Shown here: positions 22,155 through 27,500 of the stretch, piece by piece
How positions within the stretch are numbered: the stretch's first letter is position 1
Layout: every line of letters starts with the position of its first letter
Assembly (NCBI GenBank): GCA_919902965.1
Contig: CAKKSJ010000460.1
Coordinates: 1 to 27,500 of the forward strand
DNA from: Burkholderiales bacterium
Lineage (GTDB): Bacteria > Pseudomonadota > Gammaproteobacteria > Burkholderiales > SG8-39
Reading direction: 5' to 3'
Length of the DNA stretch: 27,500 nucleotides
The notes under the pieces: generated by a model
The model's input: only the letters and a program-made list of their open reading frames with translations
What the model was told of the DNA's origin: nothing
Database searches by the model: none
Translations under genes and position numbers: made by a program

Positions 22155-22850
22155 ATGGCGATACACCAGAGGCTTATACGGCACGTGAAGACAGCGACGA
22201 AGATAGAACGCCCCAAGTCCCTCACCGACATCGCGGTCGAGCGGATCCGCGCCGCCATTGTCGAGGGCAAGCTCGGCCTGGGTGGACAGATATCGGAGGC
22301 CGCGCTCGCGCTGGAGCTCGGCATCAGCAAGACCCCGGTGCGCGAGGCGCTGTTACGGTTGAAAGCGGACGGCCTGGTCGACATTCATCCGCAGCGCGGC
22401 ACCTACGTATTCAGCGTGGGCCGCGAGGATGTGCTGCAGATCTGCCGCTTCCGCGAAATTCTGGAGGCGGCGGCCCTGGGAGAAGCGCTGGCGGCGGATC
22501 GCAAAGGGTTGATCGCGGCACTGGAACAGAACCTGCGCACCATGAAGGAAGCGCAGCGCGCGGGCGTTGCACGCGCCGTGCCCGCTCTCGACGCAGAATT
22601 CCACGGCATCATCATGCAGCGCTCGTGCAACACCTATCTGCGGGACGCCTACAGGCTGGTCGAGCACAAGATTAATGCATTGCGCTGGCGCCTGCCGGTG
22701 AACAGCGAACAGATCGAACACTGCCAGGCGAATCACGCGATCATCGTCAAGCAGATCCGGGAAGGCAGGCTCGGCCAGGCGCAAACCATATTGAAGCGCC
22801 ATATCCACGACACGCAGGACGCCTACCTGCAGGCCGGCGGCGCTGCCTGA
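22155..22850 (+). CDS. GntR-family transcriptional regulator, FCD (FadR) subfamily
   Basis: A 231-residue regulator. Residues about 20-87 are the winged helix (SLTDIAVERIRAAIVEG, EAALALELGISKTPVREALLRL, RGTYVF). The C-terminal FCD effector domain keeps its metal ligands Asp146 and His150 (DAEFH), His194 and His216. FCD regulators commonly bind organic acids such as keto acids, uronates or aldonates. It is divergent from the ABC operon and is the likely regulator of it and perhaps of the downstream catabolic genes. The ATG at 22155 has only GAG directly before it; a GTG at codon 11 is an alternative start that still keeps the whole domain. Confidence 0.92.
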   Translation: MAIHQRLIRHVKTATKIERPKSLTDIAVERIRAAIVEGKLGLGGQISEAALALELGISKTPVREALLRLKADGLVDIHPQRGTYVFSVGREDVLQICRFREILEAAALGEALAADRKGLIAALEQNLRTMKEAQRAGVARAVPALDAEFHGIIMQRSCNTYLRDAYRLVEHKINALRWRLPVNSEQIEHCQANHAIIVKQIREGRLGQAQTILKRHIHDTQDAYLQAGGAA

Positions 22851-22971
22851 GTGGCACGGTAGCGGAGCTTTGTGCCGGGCGCGGCGCGCAGCGACCCTGG
22901 AATTTTGCGTTAGAATCGACGCCACCAACCATCCATCCCGGCGCGCCTCACCCTTTCCTGCGGAGTACGCT

Positions 22972-23031
22972 ATGAATACCCGGAATGAGGCGCGCTTTGC
23001 GCAACTCGATTTGTGTCTCGGCGCCATTTAG
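22972..23031 (+). other. 19-codon ORF with strong ribosome binding site overlapping the MT-GT gene start
   Basis: GGAG stands 6 bases before the ATG at 22972, the best ribosome binding site in this area. The frame stops at TAG (23029-23031), and the long ORF begins inside it in the +1 frame at 22985. It is either a short upstream ORF or the original 5' end of the long gene, shifted by an indel or assembly error. Confidence 0.35.
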
Positions 23032-24865
23032 TGCGCTTACGCACTCACCAGCCTCCGTCAGGCCGCGCCCTGTGTTCGATGCGTTGAAAGGTTTGGTCGC
23101 GCCGCCACCCGGCGCCAAAATGCGCGTACTCAACGTCGGCGGCGGCAGCAAGGGCGTCGCCCTGCCGCCGCATTTCCAGGACTGGGAGCAGTTGCTGCTC
23201 GACATCGATCCACGCACAGGCGCGGACCTGGTGTGCGATGCGCGCGCGCTGCGCGAGGCCGCCGCGCCGGACGCTTTCGACGCCGTCTACTGCTCGCACA
23301 ACCTCGAACACTATTACCGGCACGATGTCGATAAAGTGCTGCAGGGATTCCTGCATGTGCTCAAGGCGGACGGGTTTGCCGAAATCCGCGTGCCCGACAT
23401 CGGCGAATTGATCAAGCTGCTCGCGAAAAACGAGATCGACATCGAGCAGGAGATCTACAAAGCCAACATCGGCCCGATCACCGCGCACGACATGATCTAC
23501 GGCTATGCGCCCGAGATCGAGGCCAGTGGCCAGGATTTCTATGCCCACAAGACCGGATTCAGCCGCGATTCGCTGCTGCGCGCGCTGCACTCGAACGGCT
23601 ACGGCGAGATCTATTTCGCGGCGCCGCTCGCGCTGCTGGAGCTGCATGTGTTCGTGTTCAAAACCCGCGCCGATGCCGCGCAACGCGCGCTGCTCGGACT
23701 GGGCGAGCCGGCGGCGACGCAGGCGCAGCACGCGGCCGCGCTGCCCGCGCGCCGCGCAGTGCATGGCGGCGACACGCAGCCGGATCCGGTCGAAGCCTTG
23801 TATCAGCGCGCCGCTGCAGCGTTCGCCGTCGACAACTGGGAGGAGAGCGCGGCATTCACGCAGCAGGCGCTGGCGCTGGAGCCGGCACTGCCCGCGCTGC
23901 ACTATCTGCTCGGCAGTTGCCGCCTCGGGCAGGAACAGCTCGCGGCGGCACTGCAGGCATACGCGCGCTGCCTGGAACTGCGGCCCAAATACCCGCTTTC
24001 CGCCGAAACCCTGGCGCGGCAGGCGCTGTGTCACGCGCGTATGGAGGGTGCGAACGGCAAGACAGCCGCAATCGAAGCGCTTGCGCCGCAGCACAGCCAA
24101 TCGGTGTCGGTGCTGATCTGCAGCGCCAGCGCCGGGCGCGCAAGCAGGGCCGAGGCGATGTATCGCCGCCTGCTGGCGGAAGTGCCGCACGAAGTCATCC
24201 TCATCAACGACGCGCGCTCCTACGCCGAAGGCTACAACCGGGCGCTGCAGCGGGCGCGCCACGATGTGGTGCTGTTCGCGCAAGACGACATCGACATACT
24301 CAGCCCGGATTTCGCCGCGCGACTGTTGCGCGCGATCTGCCGCCATGCGCTCGTCGGCATCGCCGGCACGCGCAAGCTGGTCGGCGGCGCCTGGCATTTT
24401 GCCGGCTACCCGCACCTCGCCGGCCAGATCGGCAGGCCCAACGGTGAGGGCCGCTATGTAGTGACCCTGTACGACGTGACGGAACGCGAGACCAAGGGGC
24501 TGCAGGCCGTGGACGGACTGTTGTTCGCGACCCGCCGCGACACCGCGCTGCGCCTGGGTTTCGATGAATCCGGCTTCGACGGCTGGCATTTGTACGATCT
24601 GGATTTCAGCCTGCGCGCGGCACAGGCTGGCCTGGACTGTGCCAGCTGCAACGACATCCTCGTGGCACACGAATCCCAGGCAGGCAATGACGCGCCGTGG
24701 CGCAGGTACGCGCAGCGCTTCCTGGACAAGCACCAAGGCCGCCTCGGATCGCTGCAAAATATTGTCTTCAAACCGGAACTGGTGGCGCTGCCCTTGCGTT
24801 CGGCCGCGGAATGGCGGCTGCTCACTGAGCACCTGATCGGCGGCGAAGGCGGAGCGCCGCGCTAG
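22985..24865 (+). CDS. fusion: SAM methyltransferase - TPR - GT-A glycosyltransferase
   Basis: A 626-residue cytoplasmic protein. Residues about 46-228 are a class I methyltransferase (MRVLNVGGGSKG, LLDIDP, FDAVYCSHNLEHYY, FLHVLKADGFAEIRVPD). Residues about 268-350 look like TPR helices (ALYQRAAAAFAVDNWEESAAF, YLLGSCRLGQEQLAAALQAYARCL). Residues about 374-600 are a GT-A glycosyltransferase of the StrF-like group, with VILINDARSYAEGYN, FAQDDIDIL for metal and sugar-nucleotide binding, and FDGWHLYDLDFSLRAAQAGL. Such mixtures act in surface polysaccharide or glycan modification, though no partner glycan genes are nearby. The start is uncertain: 22985 (ATG, poor ribosome binding site), 23072 (GTG) and 23120 (ATG, at MRVLNVGGG) are all possible. 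It converges on ychF, 22 bases apart. Confidence 0.85.
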   Translation: MRRALRNSICVSAPFSALTHSPASVRPRPVFDALKGLVAPPPGAKMRVLNVGGGSKGVALPPHFQDWEQLLLDIDPRTGADLVCDARALREAAAPDAFDAVYCSHNLEHYYRHDVDKVLQGFLHVLKADGFAEIRVPDIGELIKLLAKNEIDIEQEIYKANIGPITAHDMIYGYAPEIEASGQDFYAHKTGFSRDSLLRALHSNGYGEIYFAAPLALLELHVFVFKTRADAAQRALLGLGEPAATQAQHAAALPARRAVHGGDTQPDPVEALYQRAAAAFAVDNWEESAAFTQQALALEPALPALHYLLGSCRLGQEQLAAALQAYARCLELRPKYPLSAETLARQALCHARMEGANGKTAAIEALAPQHSQSVSVLICSASAGRASRAEAMYRRLLAEVPHEVILINDARSYAEGYNRALQRARHDVVLFAQDDIDILSPDFAARLLRAICRHALVGIAGTRKLVGGAWHFAGYPHLAGQIGRPNGEGRYVVTLYDVTERETKGLQAVDGLLFATRRDTALRLGFDESGFDGWHLYDLDFSLRAAQAGLDCASCNDILVAHESQAGNDAPWRRYAQRFLDKHQGRLGSLQNIVFKPELVALPLRSAAEWRLLTEHLIGGEGGAPR

Positions 24866-24887
24866 CAGGCTATGCGGGGGCGCGCGC

Positions 24888-25979
<1,092 letters not shown>

Positions 25980-26042
25980 ATTGAGGCCTTAAACCAGTTT
26001 GAAGAATGCAAAAGGGGACTGCCCGTTCGCATTTCACTCTGC

Positions 26043-26657
26043 CTATGTTGGAGTTTCCGGTGATTGCGGTTTTGGCTTGGTATGCAGCTTGTGCATGGCC
26101 GCGGCCATGTTGTCCGCCAGTATCAGATCGAACACCGCGACGCCGCGGTCGATCACCGCATCGATTGATGCCTTTTCTTCCTTGCGCGGCTGGTGGAGCA
26201 CAAAATCGACCACCTCCTGCTCGCTTGCCTCGATTTCGCGCGGATGGCCTATGCCGATACGCATGCGCCAGAAATCCGGCGTGCCCAGCTTGGCGATTAT
26301 GTCGCGCAGGCCGTTGTGGCCCGCGTGGCCGCCGCCCTGTTTGATTTTTACGCCCCCGGGCGGCAGGTCGAGTTCGTCGTGCGCCACCAGGATTTCGTCG
26401 GCCGCAATCTTGTGGAACTGCGCCAGCGCGCCCACGGCCTCACCCGATTCGTTCATCCAGGTCTGCGGCAGCAGCAGCCAGGCGCGCGCGGATTCAGTTT
26501 CCAGCTTCGCGATCAAGGCGTGGAACCTGGGCTCTTTCCTGAGGCTGAGCCGGTGCTGCGCAGCCAGCCGCTCGACCAGCCAGAAGCCGGCGTTGTGGCG
26601 CGTACTCTCGTACTTTTTCCCCGGGTTGCCCAGGCCAACAATGAGTTTGATCGGCAT
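26043..26657 (-). CDS. pth: peptidyl-tRNA hydrolase
   Basis: Pth releases tRNA from prematurely dropped peptidyl-tRNA. The 204-residue product starts MPIKLIVGLGNPGKKYESTRHN and carries Asn11, His21 and Asp94, matching E. coli Asn10, His20 and Asp93, plus Asn69 and Asn115. The C-terminus has a short Pro/Lys/Thr tail beyond the E. coli length of 194. It lies between rplY and ychF, a common order in betaproteobacteria. Confidence 0.97.
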   Translation of the reverse strand: MPIKLIVGLGNPGKKYESTRHNAGFWLVERLAAQHRLSLRKEPRFHALIAKLETESARAWLLLPQTWMNESGEAVGALAQFHKIAADEILVAHDELDLPPGGVKIKQGGGHAGHNGLRDIIAKLGTPDFWRMRIGIGHPREIEASEQEVVDFVLHQPRKEEKASIDAVIDRGVAVFDLILADNMAAAMHKLHTKPKPQSPETPT

Positions 26658-26802
26658 CTTGACGCCGCTCTAAGAAAGAAGGCAGAGGCCGGAGCCTCCG
26701 CCCACCCCCTTGGCGGACAAGCAGTTTAGCGGCCGAGTGCTGAAACGGCCGCTGAGTTGGGAAAGCACGAGGGGGGATAAGCCCTCGTATCGGGATGAAC
26801 GC
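26658..26802 (-). other. rplY-pth gap with two hairpins
   Basis: 145 bases. Just after rplY, ACGAGGG (26767-26773) pairs with CCCTCGT (26782-26788), a 7-bp stem with an 8-base loop. Further on, AGCGGCCG (26728-26735) pairs with CGGCCGCT (26746-26753), an 8-bp stem with a 10-base loop. On the minus strand only GCTTTCCC follows the first stem, so it is a weak terminator or attenuator at best. No ORF is supported. Confidence 0.4.
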
Positions 26803-27500
26803 CTACTTCTTGTCCGATTTCTCGGACTTCTTATCAGTCTTGTCAGCTTTGTCCCCGCCCTTCTCCACCGCCGCCGGCTCGGCAGATTGCTTGGTGGTGG
26901 GTACCTCGGAAGGCGCCAGAGCCGCTTCGGCCGCCGCAGCGTCTGCCGCTTCGTCCGCCACCAGGGCACGCGGGATTTGCACCACAGCCACCGACGGATT
27001 CTCGTTGCCGTGCAGGATCCACTCCACGCCTTTGGGGAGCTGCAGATCCCTGACGTGCACGGTATTGCCTATTTCCATATCCTTCAGGTCCACCTCGATA
27101 AACCCGGGCAGGTCCGCCGGCAGGCAGCGAATCAGCAGCTCGCTCATGACGTGACTGACGAGACCGCCGGACACCTTCACGCCCGGCGACAGCTCGGCGT
27201 TGATAAAGTGCAGCGGCACTTTCATCTGGATTTTCACATCGGCCTGGACGCGCTGGAAATCGATGTGCTGGACCTCCACCCTGAACGGGTGCATGTTGAC
27301 CGAGCGCAACAACACCTGCTCTTTTGCGCCTTCGAGATTGAGCGTCAGCACGGAGGCGTGAAAGGCCTCCTCGCGCAGCTGGTGGTACAGCGCGTTATGA
27401 TCGAGCTCGATGACGACCGCGGGCTGATTGCCCCCGTAAACGATACCGGGGGTCTTGCCTTCACGGCGCAGGCGGCGGCTCGCTCCGGTGCCCTGCTTGG
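26803..27500 (-). CDS. rplY: 50S ribosomal protein L25 (general stress/Ctc form), 5' end cut
   Basis: Binds 5S rRNA in the large subunit. The frame stays open to the window edge; the part present is 231 residues beginning KQGTGASRRLRREGKTPGIVYGG, the L25 signature, so only about ten N-terminal residues are missing. An internal GTG (27351) is not the real start. The Ctc-type C-terminal domain (PLHFINAELSPGVKVSGGLVS, LIRCLPADLPGFIEVDL) follows. A low-complexity tail rich in Ala, Asp, Glu and Lys (about the last 50 residues, ending DKKSEKSDKK) is typical for betaproteobacterial members. It heads the rplY-pth-ychF block here. Confidence 0.95.
   Translation of the reverse strand, partial: KQGTGASRRLRREGKTPGIVYGGNQPAVVIELDHNALYHQLREEAFHASVLTLNLEGAKEQVLLRSVNMHPFRVEVQHIDFQRVQADVKIQMKVPLHFINAELSPGVKVSGGLVSHVMSELLIRCLPADLPGFIEVDLKDMEIGNTVHVRDLQLPKGVEWILHGNENPSVAVVQIPRALVADEAADAAAAEAALAPSEVPTTKQSAEPAAVEKGGDKADKTDKKSEKSDKK

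Noticed and set aside
23045..24832. 595-codon open frame on the minus strand opposite the methyltransferase-glycosyltransferase gene
   Set aside because: Its product is rich in Arg, Gln, His and Ala with no domain, while the plus strand shows three clear domains. It is a G+C-driven antisense shadow.

Overview
The window is a dense, mostly G+C-rich stretch of a proteobacterial chromosome. Conserved gene order points to a betaproteobacterium: yebC-ruvC-ruvA ... ruvB-ybgC-tolQ-tolR-tolA-tolB-pal-cpoB-queC ending at a tRNA-Lys, and a second housekeeping block rplY(ctc-type)-pth-ychF. No 16S rRNA or species-diagnostic gene is present, so genus is not called.

Layout. 1-72: tRNA-Lys(UUU), minus strand, with its own sigma70-type promoter at 86-115. 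188-1306: YeeE/YedE (TsuA-like) sulfur-compound transporter. 1445-2131: queC. 2232-7246: the Tol-Pal envelope operon (cpoB, pal, tolB, tolA, tolR, tolQ, ybgC, all minus). 7269-8306: ruvB. 8371-10896: a two-gene insert (a membrane PAS sensor without an output domain, and a Fic-domain protein), preceded by a very A+T-rich intergenic island (10897-11183). 11184-13049: ruvA, ruvC, yebC. The insert therefore separates ruvB from ruvCA.

13196-22850 is an accessory metabolic and transport region. On the plus strand are an EamA exporter and an SDR that lacks the canonical active site. On the minus strand are a 2-keto-3-deoxygluconate-type kinase, an RraA-like aldolase, a low-G+C FAH/GguC-like gene, and a tightly overlapping five-gene ABC transporter operon: permease, permease, ATPase, a small unrecognised membrane protein, and an NMT1/SsuA-like binding protein. 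A GntR/FCD regulator is divergent from this operon. The simplest reading is a regulated uptake and catabolic cluster for an acidic, possibly sugar-acid-derived, organic substrate; the substrate cannot be read from the sequence.

22985-24865 is a methyltransferase-TPR-glycosyltransferase fusion (plus strand), converging on ychF, pth and rplY (minus strand, rplY cut by the window end).

The points most worth a second look are: the Fic/PAS insert with its repeat-bearing A+T-rich promoter island and an 18-codon coupling ORF; the unrecognised 110-residue membrane protein inside the ABC operon; the MT-TPR-GT fusion with a possibly frameshifted start; and the EamA gene preceded by an in-frame leader ORF carrying a tandem duplication. 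No CRISPR array, insertion sequence, integrase or rRNA was seen. No gene-free stretch exceeds 300 bases; the longest is 10897-11183.
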